Source: GCA-016699975 sp964515255 (GTDB lineage: Bacteria > Patescibacteriota > Minisyncoccia > Moranbacterales > UBA1568). Taken from it: a stretch of DNA of 20,570 bases. The translations under genes and the position numbers were made by a program. Positions 1 to 7,461 of the stretch are shown here, in pieces. The notes beneath the pieces were generated by a model. That model was not told where the DNA came from and searched no databases. It saw only the letters and a list, made by a program, of their open reading frames with translations. The first letter of the stretch is position 1, and each line of letters opens with the position of its first letter. The stretch spans positions 1 to 20,570 of the forward strand of contig CAZETL010000009.1 of assembly GCA_964515255.1 (NCBI GenBank), read 5' to 3'.

Positions 1-1
1 C

Positions 2-949
2 GCCTTCCGCGGCGTCCTGACAACCGTTCGATCGACGCTTCCCGAATCCAAACCTCGTGCCGCGGCGGTTGTTTTCGGAGCTCTCGCCGGCCTCGCGCTT
101 CTCGCGTCGTCAACTGCGGTTCCATTTCTTTCTCTTTCTCCTGCCGGACTTGTCGGAAAAGGCGTTCCGCTTCTCGGCCTCTTCCTCGGACGAAGAAAAA
201 CGAAAGAATGGGGTATCGTTTTCGATGCGGCGACAAAGCGTCCGGTTTCCGGCGCGATCGTCATGCTTCGCGACGCCGACAAGGGGAATGTGCTGAATAC
301 CTGCGTTACGGATTCCGAAGGACGCTACGGCTTTTTCGTAAATGCCGGCTCCTACATTGTTTCCGTCATGAAAGGGAAATATACCTTGAGAAAGGGCGTG
401 TCCCTTGATCCGCTCTATGGCTCAACCTATGACGGGAACATCATCGCAATCCCTTCGGGAAAGACCGATGTCATTATCGGGAATATCGCGCTTGAGCTTG
501 GAGACTTCGATTGGAACAGCTTCGCGAGAAAGACCATCACCGCATCGAAATCCTGGTTCAGTCTCTTCTTGAAATATTCCTTCCCCTTGCTCTTTGCTGC
601 AGGCATGGGAATCTCCGCCTGGGAATTTCTCCGTGCGCCGAGTCCCTTGAACAGTATCCCGTTCTTCCTGTATCTTGCCATCCTTCCCACCTTCTTCATT
701 CGGAAAAAGAAATTCGGAACGGTGATCCGAGGAAAAGAACCGGTTCCTTTTGCTCAGGTTGAACTCTGGCAAAAAGAAAACCGCGTTGCCTTCGCGGTGA
801 CTGATCTCATCGGGAGATATTTTCTTCTCGTTCCTCCGGGAGAATACCGGGCAATCATTAAGGGAGCAAGCATTGACCGTGTGCCATTCGAACGGTCGGA
901 GACTGTCTACCTCGTGAAAGGCCTCTTGCGAATGAATTGGAACGTATAG
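2..949 (+). CDS. Membrane protein with carboxypeptidase-regulatory-like domains (5' end outside window)
   Basis: The reading frame is open from base 2 to the TAG at 947-949 with no stop, so the gene begins left of the window; about 315 residues are visible. The first visible hydrophobic stretch starts near visible residue 20. A beta-sandwich repeat follows with the pattern GIVFDAATKRPVSGAIV, then D-S-E-G-R-Y-G-F-F and AGSYIVSV, typical of carboxypeptidase-regulatory-like / Cna-B-like folds. Two more hydrophobic segments (around LLFAAGMGISAWEFL and IPFFLYLAILPTFFI) precede a second such repeat (GTVIRGKEPVPFAQVELW, with T-D-L-I-G-R-Y-F and PPGEYRAIIKG). Function is unknown. The layout suggests a membrane-anchored protein exposing small beta domains, perhaps for envelope or adhesion roles. 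It converges on the rel gene, only 14 bp away. Confidence 0.75.
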   Translation, partial: AFRGVLTTVRSTLPESKPRAAAVVFGALAGLALLASSTAVPFLSLSPAGLVGKGVPLLGLFLGRRKTKEWGIVFDAATKRPVSGAIVMLRDADKGNVLNTCVTDSEGRYGFFVNAGSYIVSVMKGKYTLRKGVSLDPLYGSTYDGNIIAIPSGKTDVIIGNIALELGDFDWNSFARKTITASKSWFSLFLKYSFPLLFAAGMGISAWEFLRAPSPLNSIPFFLYLAILPTFFIRKKKFGTVIRGKEPVPFAQVELWQKENRVAFAVTDLIGRYFLLVPPGEYRAIIKGASIDRVPFERSETVYLVKGLLRMNWNV

Positions 950-954
950 GTCCG

Positions 955-982
955 AAAGGAAGGTTAGACGGCGCTTTCCTTT
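955..982. terminator. Candidate bidirectional terminator between convergent genes
   Basis: The arms AAAGGAA (955-961) and TTCCTTT (976-982) form a 7-bp stem with a 14-nt loop, followed on the + strand by a pyrimidine-rich tract (TTCCTTTCTTC). It overlaps the rel stop codon. The stem is AT-rich and the tail is not a clean T-run, so this is a weak call based on position and symmetry. Confidence 0.3.
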
Positions 983-2463
983 TCCTTTCTTCGCGTTTGC
1001 TTCTGGATATGGGATTTCGCGATGGAAGTTTTCACGAAACCAAGCCAATCCGGGTTTGGTTTTTTTCTGTTTTTGTCGGTGAGTATTTCGATGACCTCGC
1101 CGTTCTTGATATGGTAGTTCAGGGGAACCATCTTTGTGTCCGCTTTTGCAGCGACAATACTGTTCCCGATTTCGCTGTGGATAGCGTAGGCGAAGTCGAC
1201 AGGTGTCGCTTCTTCGGGAAGCTCAATGATATCTCCTTGCGGAGTGAAAGCGAAAATATGATTTTTGAAGAAATCTATTTTGATTCCCTCGAGAAATTCC
1301 CGATTGTCTTGACCGACTTCCCTTTGCCATTCTTGAAGTTGCTTCACCCATGCGAGCTCTTTTGGAGGGGCGGTTTCATGTTTTCTAAAAAAGAGTTTTC
1401 TCCAGACTCCGGAGCCGCGTTCTTTCTCCGCATATGCCCAATGCGCCGCGATGCCGAGCTCCGCCTCGTCATGCATCTTCTGTGTTCGGATTTGAATTTC
1501 TATGATGCGTCCTTCGGGGCCGAATATGGTTGTGTGCAATGATTGGTAGTTGTTTGGTTTCGGGAGTGAAATATAATCCTTGATGCGTCCGACCATGGGG
1601 CGGTACCGCTTGTGGACGACGCCAAATGCTTCGTAACAGTCGGAAATATTCGGAACGATAATGCGTATGGCAACCAAGTCGTAGATTCTTTTTATATCCA
1701 TGTCATGCCGTTTCAGTTTTTGGTGGAGGCGGTAGAGGCGCTTGGCACGACCTTCAATATGGATGATTTTGACGCCCTCTGTCGCGAGGTTTTCCCGGAT
1801 TGCGGCGACGGATCGATCCAAATAGGAATCGCTTTCCCTCATGTAACTCTTCACGATATCAAGCGTCTTCTCGTATGATTCCGGATCCAAATACTTGAAA
1901 GCGAGATCCTCGAGCTCTCCTTTCACTTCCCCGATACCGAGTCGATTCGCGATTGGAGCGTATATCTCCATTGTCTCTCTTGCGATGCGGATTTGTTTCT
2001 CTGGCGGGAGATAATCGAGCGTCCGCATATTGTGCAGGCGGTCTGCGAGTTTCACAATGACAACGCGAATATCATCAGCCATGGCGAGGAACATTTTCCT
2101 CAAGTTTTCAAGGTAATACTCTTCGCGCGATCCCTTGAGACGGATTTTCCCAAGCTTCGTTACGCCGTCCACGAGATTTGCCACTTCATCCCCGAATTTC
2201 TTTCGGAGATCCTCAAGAGAAGTCGAGGTATCCTCCGGGACATCATGAAGAAGTCCGGCGGCGATAGTTCGAGAATCCATGCCGATTTCGGCGAGAATTT
2301 TTGCAACCGAAAGCGAATGCGTAATATACGCTTCTCCTGATTTTCGCTTTTGTCCGTGATGGGCCGACTCGGCGAGGTCGTGGGCGGATGAAATGAACCG
2401 TCTCCCTTCGTTTGAGAGGGGAAATTTGCAAGATTTGAAGATGTCGTCGAGCGATATGGGCAT
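964..2463 (-). CDS. rel: Bifunctional (p)ppGpp synthetase/hydrolase, short Rel/SpoT form
   Basis: Cytosolic enzyme that makes and degrades the stringent-response alarmone (p)ppGpp. I use the ATG at 2463 (499 aa), because a TATAAT/TTGTGA promoter lies just upstream; the open frame extends to a TTG at 2535 (523 aa) that has no ribosome site. From the ATG, residues 30-150 are the HD hydrolase domain, with H49, H73-D74, E77-D78 and the KLADRLHNMRTL motif carrying N145. The synthetase domain spans about 230-345, with YDLVAIRIIV (D262), the RxKD-type loop RIKDYISLPKPNNYQSLH typical of bifunctional enzymes rather than RelA, and EIQIRT (E322). A TGS domain fills about 400-462. The protein then stops, lacking the helical, zinc-finger/RRM and ACT regulatory domains of the usual roughly 700-residue long Rel. 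All key residues seen are intact, so both activities are predicted. Confidence 0.95.
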   Translation of the reverse strand: MPISLDDIFKSCKFPLSNEGRRFISSAHDLAESAHHGQKRKSGEAYITHSLSVAKILAEIGMDSRTIAAGLLHDVPEDTSTSLEDLRKKFGDEVANLVDGVTKLGKIRLKGSREEYYLENLRKMFLAMADDIRVVIVKLADRLHNMRTLDYLPPEKQIRIARETMEIYAPIANRLGIGEVKGELEDLAFKYLDPESYEKTLDIVKSYMRESDSYLDRSVAAIRENLATEGVKIIHIEGRAKRLYRLHQKLKRHDMDIKRIYDLVAIRIIVPNISDCYEAFGVVHKRYRPMVGRIKDYISLPKPNNYQSLHTTIFGPEGRIIEIQIRTQKMHDEAELGIAAHWAYAEKERGSGVWRKLFFRKHETAPPKELAWVKQLQEWQREVGQDNREFLEGIKIDFFKNHIFAFTPQGDIIELPEEATPVDFAYAIHSEIGNSIVAAKADTKMVPLNYHIKNGEVIEILTDKNRKKPNPDWLGFVKTSIAKSHIQKQTRRKEKESAV

Positions 2464-2481
2464 ATAGGCACTCTTACTCAG

Positions 2482-2509
2482 ATTATAGACGCTCTCGGGA
2501 ATGTCACAA
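2482..2509 (-). promoter_or_regulatory. Sigma70-type promoter of rel
   Basis: On the minus strand TTGTGA (2509-2504) and a perfect TATAAT (2487-2482) are separated by 16 nt. The predicted transcript starts a few bases before AAGAG and the ATG at 2463, giving a very short leader. This is the main reason to prefer the ATG over the upstream TTG. Confidence 0.65.
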
Positions 2510-2519
2510 GGTATTGTGA
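2504..2519. promoter_or_regulatory. Candidate operator dyad between rel and the CapA-like gene
   Basis: TCACAA-GGTA-TTGTGA is a perfect inverted repeat with 6-bp arms and a 4-bp spacer. Its left arm is exactly the -35 of the leftward rel promoter, and its right arm ends 2 bp before the -35 of the rightward promoter. A dimeric regulator bound here would cover both promoters. The regulator is not identifiable from the sequence. Arm order is the reverse of a CRP site. Confidence 0.4.
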
Positions 2520-2521
2520 AA

Positions 2522-2549
2522 TTGACGGAATGCAATGAGGTGGTACGCT
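2522..2549 (+). promoter_or_regulatory. Candidate promoter of the CapA-like gene (extended -10)
   Basis: TTGACG (2522-2527) is followed after 16 nt by TACGCT (2544-2549), which carries an upstream TGG giving the extended -10 form TGnTAnnnT. The -10 hexamer itself is weak. Overlapping it, GAGGTGG (2537-2543) is the only Shine-Dalgarno-like run before the ATG at 2556; if transcription starts downstream of this promoter, that run would not be in the message and translation would be nearly leaderless. Confidence 0.4.
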
Positions 2550-2555
2550 AGGCTT

Positions 2556-3593
2556 ATGTCTAGTGTCCCGAACTTTTCTCGCCATTGGAAAATTATCATG
2601 AGCGGTCTGTCGCTTGCGGTGGCGATGTTTTTTTTCGCGGTTGCGAATTTTGAGACCACTCTTTCTCAGGGGACAATGCGTCAGGCTTCCGATAGTCCGA
2701 ATCGGACGATTTCGAAAATTTCTTCCGAGAGAGAAGAGTCAACCCCGACAAATATTGAGGGAGGTCAGTCGATTCGCATCGTCTTTGGCGGCGATATCAT
2801 GCTAGATAGGCATATACGGACGCAATCCGAGAAAATCGGGAAGTCAGAAGTGTTCTCCGGAGTTTCCGGGGTTCTCCGTTTGGCTGATATTGCGGTTGCG
2901 AATCTTGAGGGGGCTATCACATTGAATGCGTCGAAGAGCGTTGGTTCGTCAATCGGAGAATCGAGGCACTTTCTTTTTACTTTTGATCCGGATTGGGCGA
3001 CTATTCTTTTCGAGAACAACATCCGCCTCGTCAATATCGGGAACAATCACATTTTGAATTTCGGTGAATCAGGGCTTTCGGAAACCAGAAAACACCTTCA
3101 TGACGCGGGAGTGAAATTTTTCGGCGATCCGATCGAGGCGTCGTTTCGTTCGTTTATTCTTCCGATAAAAGGAAAACGAATCGGATTTGTGAATTACAAC
3201 CAGTTTTTTCGGGACTCGGAATCTCGAACCCTCTCCGATATCGAAGCGGTTCGATCGCAAGCTGACATCGTGTTCGTCTATGCGCACTGGGGAGCAGAAT
3301 ATGTGCCGCCGACCTCCGAAGAAAAGAGACTTGCCCATCTCTTCGTTGACCGGGGAGTCGATGCTGTGATCGGGTCTCACCCGCACATCGTGCAAGATTC
3401 GGAAGTATATCACGGGAAAACCATTTATTATTCGCTTGGGAATTTCATTTTCGATCAATACTTTACTCCGGAGGTAAAACGCGGACTTCTGGTTGAGGCG
3501 AACATCTCCTCCTCTCAGAATGGCTCGATATCTTTCCGACAAATTCCTGTCGAATTGCTTCCGGACGGGAGGACGGTTATTTCTAAGCAATAG
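2556..3593 (+). CDS. CapA-family protein (poly-gamma-glutamate synthesis / metallophosphatase-like)
   Basis: Predicted envelope-facing protein of the CapA (PGA_cap) family, which has a calcineurin-like metallophosphatase fold and is linked to capsule polymer handling; the substrate here is unknown. From the ATG at 2556 (345 aa) a basic start plus a hydrophobic segment at about residues 14-30 (SGLSLAVAMFFFAVA) forms a signal peptide or anchor, followed by a polar linker. The family motifs come in order: FGGDIMLDRH (about 77-86), VANLEG, NIGNNHILNFG, YAHWGAEY, GSHPHIVQ and YSLGNFIFDQ. The metal-ligand-type D, N and H residues are present. An in-frame ATG at 2535 would add 7 residues but lacks a ribosome site. 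It is divergent from rel with a shared regulatory region, and convergent with topA. No capsule biosynthesis genes lie next to it. Confidence 0.88.
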   Translation: MSSVPNFSRHWKIIMSGLSLAVAMFFFAVANFETTLSQGTMRQASDSPNRTISKISSEREESTPTNIEGGQSIRIVFGGDIMLDRHIRTQSEKIGKSEVFSGVSGVLRLADIAVANLEGAITLNASKSVGSSIGESRHFLFTFDPDWATILFENNIRLVNIGNNHILNFGESGLSETRKHLHDAGVKFFGDPIEASFRSFILPIKGKRIGFVNYNQFFRDSESRTLSDIEAVRSQADIVFVYAHWGAEYVPPTSEEKRLAHLFVDRGVDAVIGSHPHIVQDSEVYHGKTIYYSLGNFIFDQYFTPEVKRGLLVEANISSSQNGSISFRQIPVELLPDGRTVISKQ

Positions 3594-3603
3594 GGTACTG
3601 TCG

Positions 3604-3627
3604 AGAGATGATTTCTAAGACATCTCT
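3604..3627. terminator. Candidate hairpin between convergent CapA-like gene and topA
   Basis: AGAGATG (3604-3610) and CATCTCT (3621-3627) form a perfect 7-bp stem with a 10-nt loop in the 32-bp gap, overlapping the topA stop codon. There is no T-run on either side, so termination strength is doubtful. Confidence 0.3.
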
Positions 3628-5791
3628 ATTTGAGGAGGTGTGGGTTGTGATTGGGGCATGTCCGGTCGCTGCACCGCTCCGGTATTGTTTTGGTTCCCTC
3701 CATCATGAGTGCGCCGCAAAGTTTTCCATCTCGGATGAACTGGCATGTTGCTCCTGTCGGACGGGCTTTTATGGCGTATTTGCATTCGGGGTAATTTGAA
3801 CAGCTAAAGAAAATTCCGAATTTTCCCCGTTTCTCGGCGAGTGTGCCTTTTTTGCACATTGGGCAGGAGACGCCGGTTGATTTTGCTTCTGATCCCTTGA
3901 TGAAAGTGCACTTCGGATAGTTCTTGCATGCAATGAACGGGCCGAATTTCCCTCTTTTCTCAACGAGATTCCCTCCGCATTCGGGGCATATTTCGCCAGT
4001 TTCCCGATCTTCCGGCATTTCCGATCCGTCTTTCATGCGAGCCCCTTTGCATTCCGGGAATCTTGAGCAGCTCATAAACACGCCGCTTTTCCCGAGCTTG
4101 AGAACCATTGAGCTTTTGCAGATTGGACACCGAAATTCTTTCGGCGCTTTTCCGATATCTGTGATCTTGTCGACGTTTTCCTTGGACTTTACTTCTTTCG
4201 AGAAAGGACCGTAAAACGACTTCAGGGTCTTTTCATAGTCTCGGTCGCCGTTTGCGATATCGTCGAGCTGCTCTTCCATTTGAGCGGTAAATGTATCGCT
4301 GATAATATTTCCGAAATGCGCCTCCAGGAAAGAGCTGACGGCTTCGCCGGTTTCCGTCGGACGAAGGGATCGACCTTCTTTCTCGGTGTAGCCGCGGTCG
4401 ATGAGTGTCTTCAAAATAGATGCGTAGGTACTTGGGCGGCCAATGTCTCTCTTCTCCAGCTCTTTAACGAGGCCCGCTTCGGAATAGCGATGTGGCGGCT
4501 CAGTTTGTTTTGCCTCCGAGAAAATATTGTCGAGCACGAGACTATCTCCGATTGAAACTGACGCGATATCTTTGTCTTCTTGTCGTGCATGAGGGTCGAC
4601 CGCGAGCCATCCCGGGAAAATGAGATGAGATCCGTTTGCCACGAAGTCGGGGATTTTCCGACTGACTGTATTTGCGACGATTCTTGTCCGGAGAAGTCGC
4701 GCCGGCTTCATTTGCGAGGCTATGGTCCGGCGGAATATGAGATCGTAGAGTTTCTGCTGTTCCGGAGATCCGCCAGCTTTCTCTCTTGATGGATCGGTGG
4801 GACGGATTGCTTCGTGGGCTTCCTGGGCGTTTCTGCTTTTCGTGGTGTACACTCTTGATTCGGAGAATTCTTGTCCGAATTTCTTGATCGCATAGGCGGT
4901 TGCGGCGTTTCGAGCTTCCTCGCTCATGTTGACGCTGTCGGTTCGCATGTAAGTGATGAGTCCCGCTTCGTAGAGGCGTTGCGCAATGCGCATGGTGTTT
5001 GCCGGAGAGAAATTGAGGCGGGAACTTGCCGCTTGTTGGAGAGTGGAAGTAGTGAACGGCGGAAGCGGGGATCGCGACGCCTCTGACGACTTTACTTCGA
5101 AGACCTGCCAGGGCTCGCTCTTTGCGAATTTCATAATTGACTCAGTCTCTTTCTCGGTTTTCGGCTGAGTCGAGCATGAGAGCGTGAGAGACTCTTTTTT
5201 CGGCGTTTTTGTGTCTGCGGTTATGATCCAAAAGTCTTCTGGAACGAAGTTCTTAATCTCCCGTTCCCTTTCGACAAGAATGCGAAGAGCTGGAGATTGG
5301 ACTCGGCCAGCAGAAAGTCCGTAGCGGAGTTTTTTCCAAATGAGGCCGGAGAGGTCGTAACCGACAAGCCTGTCGAGGACTCGGCGAGCTTCTTGGGCTC
5401 GACGGAGGTTCTGATCGATGCGGCGAGGATGCTGAATGCCTTCTCTTACTGCGGTTGGAGTAATTTCGTGAAACGCGACGCGTTTGGCGTGTTTCAGTCC
5501 GCATGCTTCGGCAATGTGCCAAGCGATGGCTTCTCCTTCGCGGTCCGGGTCGGTTGCGAGGAATACCTCTCCGGATTTTTTGGTGAGACGGGACAGTTTC
5601 GCGACAATGTCTTCCTTTCCTGCGGAAATTTCGTAGTGGGGGACGAAACCGCCTTTTATATCGATTGCCTTCTTGTTGTTTTTCGGAAGATCCCGGATGT
5701 GGCCGACGGAAGCGACAACTTCATATCCGTGTCCGAGGTACTTTTGTATGGTCTTTGCCTTGGACGGGGATTCGACGATGACAAGTTTCAT
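3626..5791 (-). CDS. topA: DNA topoisomerase I (type IA)
   Basis: Relaxes negatively supercoiled DNA through a covalent 5'-phosphotyrosine intermediate. The start is the ATG at 5791 (721 aa, MKLVIVESPSKAKTI); the frame runs back to a TTG at 5818, but the family begins at this motif. The Toprim domain (about 1-110) holds E7 and the metal-binding DPDREGEA (81-88). The cleavage domain contains LSAGRVQSPALR and the active tyrosine Y281 in GLITYMRTDSVNMS. The C-terminus has three classic topoisomerase zinc ribbons (CPIC..CSRFPEC, CPEC..CKNYPKC, CPMC..CSNYPEC) and a fourth, divergent Cys module (C-x8-C, then C-x4-C) at the very end. The length is usual for bacterial TopA. It is last in a leftward group after dprA, a pairing common in Firmicutes and others. 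No clear ribosome site is visible. Confidence 0.97.
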   Translation of the reverse strand: MKLVIVESPSKAKTIQKYLGHGYEVVASVGHIRDLPKNNKKAIDIKGGFVPHYEISAGKEDIVAKLSRLTKKSGEVFLATDPDREGEAIAWHIAEACGLKHAKRVAFHEITPTAVREGIQHPRRIDQNLRRAQEARRVLDRLVGYDLSGLIWKKLRYGLSAGRVQSPALRILVEREREIKNFVPEDFWIITADTKTPKKESLTLSCSTQPKTEKETESIMKFAKSEPWQVFEVKSSEASRSPLPPFTTSTLQQAASSRLNFSPANTMRIAQRLYEAGLITYMRTDSVNMSEEARNAATAYAIKKFGQEFSESRVYTTKSRNAQEAHEAIRPTDPSREKAGGSPEQQKLYDLIFRRTIASQMKPARLLRTRIVANTVSRKIPDFVANGSHLIFPGWLAVDPHARQEDKDIASVSIGDSLVLDNIFSEAKQTEPPHRYSEAGLVKELEKRDIGRPSTYASILKTLIDRGYTEKEGRSLRPTETGEAVSSFLEAHFGNIISDTFTAQMEEQLDDIANGDRDYEKTLKSFYGPFSKEVKSKENVDKITDIGKAPKEFRCPICKSSMVLKLGKSGVFMSCSRFPECKGARMKDGSEMPEDRETGEICPECGGNLVEKRGKFGPFIACKNYPKCTFIKGSEAKSTGVSCPMCKKGTLAEKRGKFGIFFSCSNYPECKYAIKARPTGATCQFIRDGKLCGALMMEGTKTIPERCSDRTCPNHNPHLLK

Positions 5792-5814
5792 AGAGACAGA
5801 TAGAGACAATATGC

Positions 5815-6207
5815 TCAATTTTCGATTTTTGAGAAATCGCCGTTTAGCACAACAGGTTGCATGGCTTCAATTTCATCGGTGTATATCATGGCGGAGATAT
5901 CATTCAGTAGGAAAATTTTTTTGTTGAGAACATGCGCAAAGGCCATCTCGCAAAAAGAATTTCCTCCGATGTAGTTTGGGATTCCTCTTTTTTCAACATT
6001 GACAATTAATACTGCGTCGGCACTTTTTATCCTTCTGAAATAATCTCGAATGAGATCGTGTTCAAGTTTGTTTTTTGCTGATTCGCGATCGGTTTCCCCG
6101 TCGACAATTTCTGGCAGAGTAACATGATGATTTTTTCGGAGCAACTCTTTCTCGATGTCTCTCATATATCCAATCGACGACATGCTTCTGCAGATAACGA
6201 TCTTCAT
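5815..6207 (-). CDS. Nucleoside 2-deoxyribosyltransferase-like protein
   Basis: A 130-residue soluble protein. The N-terminus MKIVICRSMSS gives a first beta strand. A central helix-rich part is followed by IKSADAVLIVNVEKRG, PNYIGGNSFCEMAFAHVLNKKIFLLNDI and an EIEAMQPVVL tail. The order D-x-V-L-I-V-N, Y-I-G-G-N-[ST]-F-x-E-M, K-K-I-F-L-L-N is what I know from small nucleoside 2-deoxyribosyltransferase / nucleoside-hydrolase-like proteins. In that family the Glu of the GGNSFCEM stretch is the catalytic nucleophile. The substrate is not predictable; it may act in nucleotide salvage or clean-up. It starts 9 bp after the dprA stop and ends 23 bp before the topA ATG, so the three genes are probably co-transcribed. 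A weak AAGAGA lies just before the ATG. Confidence 0.65.
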   Translation of the reverse strand: MKIVICRSMSSIGYMRDIEKELLRKNHHVTLPEIVDGETDRESAKNKLEHDLIRDYFRRIKSADAVLIVNVEKRGIPNYIGGNSFCEMAFAHVLNKKIFLLNDISAMIYTDEIEAMQPVVLNGDFSKIEN

Positions 6208-6216
6208 GCTATCTCT

Positions 6217-7332
6217 TTATTTTGAGTTCATTCGATATGTCCGGATGTAGTGCATGCTCCCGATATTTTTCACGAAACCTTTCATTTCAAGAAAGGCGAT
6301 GGTCGAGATCGCGTCCGATGCACTCATGCTTGATCGCTTCACGATCGTGTCAATATGCAGGGTATCACATCCCAGTGTTTTGAGAAGGAAAGCTTCGTCT
6401 GGAGAAAGATTTATCTCGCTCCCCGCGTCGTCTTTGCCGAGCGTTTCTTTTCTCGGTACGCGGGAGATCGGAAGCGCATCGAGGATATCCGCGACGCTTC
6501 CCGCGAGAATGGCTCCCTCTTTGAGGAGTGAATGCGGTCCGCGCGAATACTCCGAGTAGATGGATCCGGGAATTGCGAATACATCCCGATTGAATTCAAG
6601 AGCGAGCCGAGCCGTTATAAGCGTGCCGCTTTTTTCTGTTGATTCTACGACGACAGTACCAAGCGAGATTCCCGCCATGAGGCGGTTTCTTGCTGGGAAA
6701 GTTCCTGCGGAAGCTTGGGTTCCCGGCGGATAATCCGAAAGAAGCCCGCCTTGGAGGACAATAGATCGAGCAAGCTCGAGATGAGTTCTCGGCGCAATAG
6801 AAGCGTCGTCGACGCCATTTCCGAGAACGGCAAGTGTTTTTCCTTCGAGGAGCGCTCCTCGATGAGCTTCCTGGTCGATGCCGAGGGCAAGGCCCGATAC
6901 GACGGTTATCCCGATCCTCGCGAGCTCGCGCGAGAATTCGCGAGCGATCCCGAGCCCGTATTCGGTTGGCCTTCTTGTCCCGACGACAGTAATGCACGGG
7001 CCAGCATTGAGGTCGATGCCGCCGCGGACATAGAGGAGATATGGCGGATTCGGTATTTCTCGGAGGAGCGGCGGATACTCGTCGGATTCTTGTGAAATAA
7101 GTCGAATACCATGCTTCTCGATGGATTGCGACTCGTTTTCCGGATCGATGGATGCCCTTGATTTTGTGATAATTGCTGTGAGCTTCTCGGAAAGTCCCGC
7201 TCGCCGGAGTTCAGAAGGATCTCCATTCCATGCTGATTGAGCCGATCCAAAATGCAAGGAAAGTTGGCGTAATTTTTCAGCGCCAACGCCAGGAATTTTC
7301 GAGAGGCAGTGGAGGTAGATAGTGTCGTCCAT
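6217..7332 (-). CDS. dprA: DNA processing protein DprA
   Basis: Single-strand-DNA-binding RecA loader that protects incoming DNA during natural transformation. I use the ATG at 7332 (371 aa): a near-consensus promoter lies at 7364-7392, so the open-frame extension to 7509 would sit upstream of transcription and overlap uvrA. From this start, residues 10-25 form a helix-hairpin-helix (SKIPGVGAEKL). The Rossmann-like domain follows with VGTRRPTEYG (117-126), SGLALGIDQEAH (146-157), FPARNRLMAGIS (212-223), KSGTLITAR (234-242) and IPGS (254-257). The last 70 or so residues form a winged-helix-like domain. All diagnostic motifs are present. AGGAG lies about 17 nt before the ATG, an unusually long spacing. 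Presence of dprA beside a type IV pilus cluster fits DNA uptake capacity, but no comEC or comEA is in the window. Confidence 0.95.
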   Translation of the reverse strand: MDDTIYLHCLSKIPGVGAEKLRQLSLHFGSAQSAWNGDPSELRRAGLSEKLTAIITKSRASIDPENESQSIEKHGIRLISQESDEYPPLLREIPNPPYLLYVRGGIDLNAGPCITVVGTRRPTEYGLGIAREFSRELARIGITVVSGLALGIDQEAHRGALLEGKTLAVLGNGVDDASIAPRTHLELARSIVLQGGLLSDYPPGTQASAGTFPARNRLMAGISLGTVVVESTEKSGTLITARLALEFNRDVFAIPGSIYSEYSRGPHSLLKEGAILAGSVADILDALPISRVPRKETLGKDDAGSEINLSPDEAFLLKTLGCDTLHIDTIVKRSSMSASDAISTIAFLEMKGFVKNIGSMHYIRTYRMNSK

Positions 7333-7363
7333 AGCGGCATCGGGATTTTCTCCTGAGCAGGGG

Positions 7364-7392
7364 AGTATACGGGGCTCCTCGGGAGTTGGCAA
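7364..7392 (-). promoter_or_regulatory. Sigma70-type promoter of dprA (group dprA - 5815-6207 gene - topA)
   Basis: On the minus strand TTGCCA (7392-7387) and TATACT (7369-7364) are separated by exactly 17 nt, each matching consensus at five of six positions. It sits 32 bp upstream of the dprA ATG at 7332. No other clear promoter was seen before topA. Confidence 0.7.
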
Positions 7393-7424
7393 GTTCGGGC
7401 GCGCACGGAGGGTATGTGGGGCAT

Positions 7425-7453
7425 GTGACATTGCGAAGAAAATGCGATACACT
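7425..7453 (+). promoter_or_regulatory. Sigma70-type promoter of uvrA
   Basis: GTGACA (7425-7430) and TACACT (7448-7453) are separated by 17 nt. Transcription would start near 7460, so the ATG at 7462 would be nearly leaderless, while ATGs at 7480 or 7501 would have short leaders. It lies back to back with the dprA promoter. I saw no recognisable SOS-type operator in the gap. Confidence 0.55.
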
Positions 7454-7461
7454 GGATCGCA

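Noticed and set aside
422..1048. 208-codon antisense frame at the left end
   Set aside because: It is antisense to the membrane protein and crosses the rel 3' end in another frame; its sequence is charged and motif-free.
2504..2519. CRP-type binding site
   Set aside because: The half-sites are in the reverse order (TCACA-N6-TGTGA rather than TGTGA-N6-TCACA), and no CRP gene is known here.
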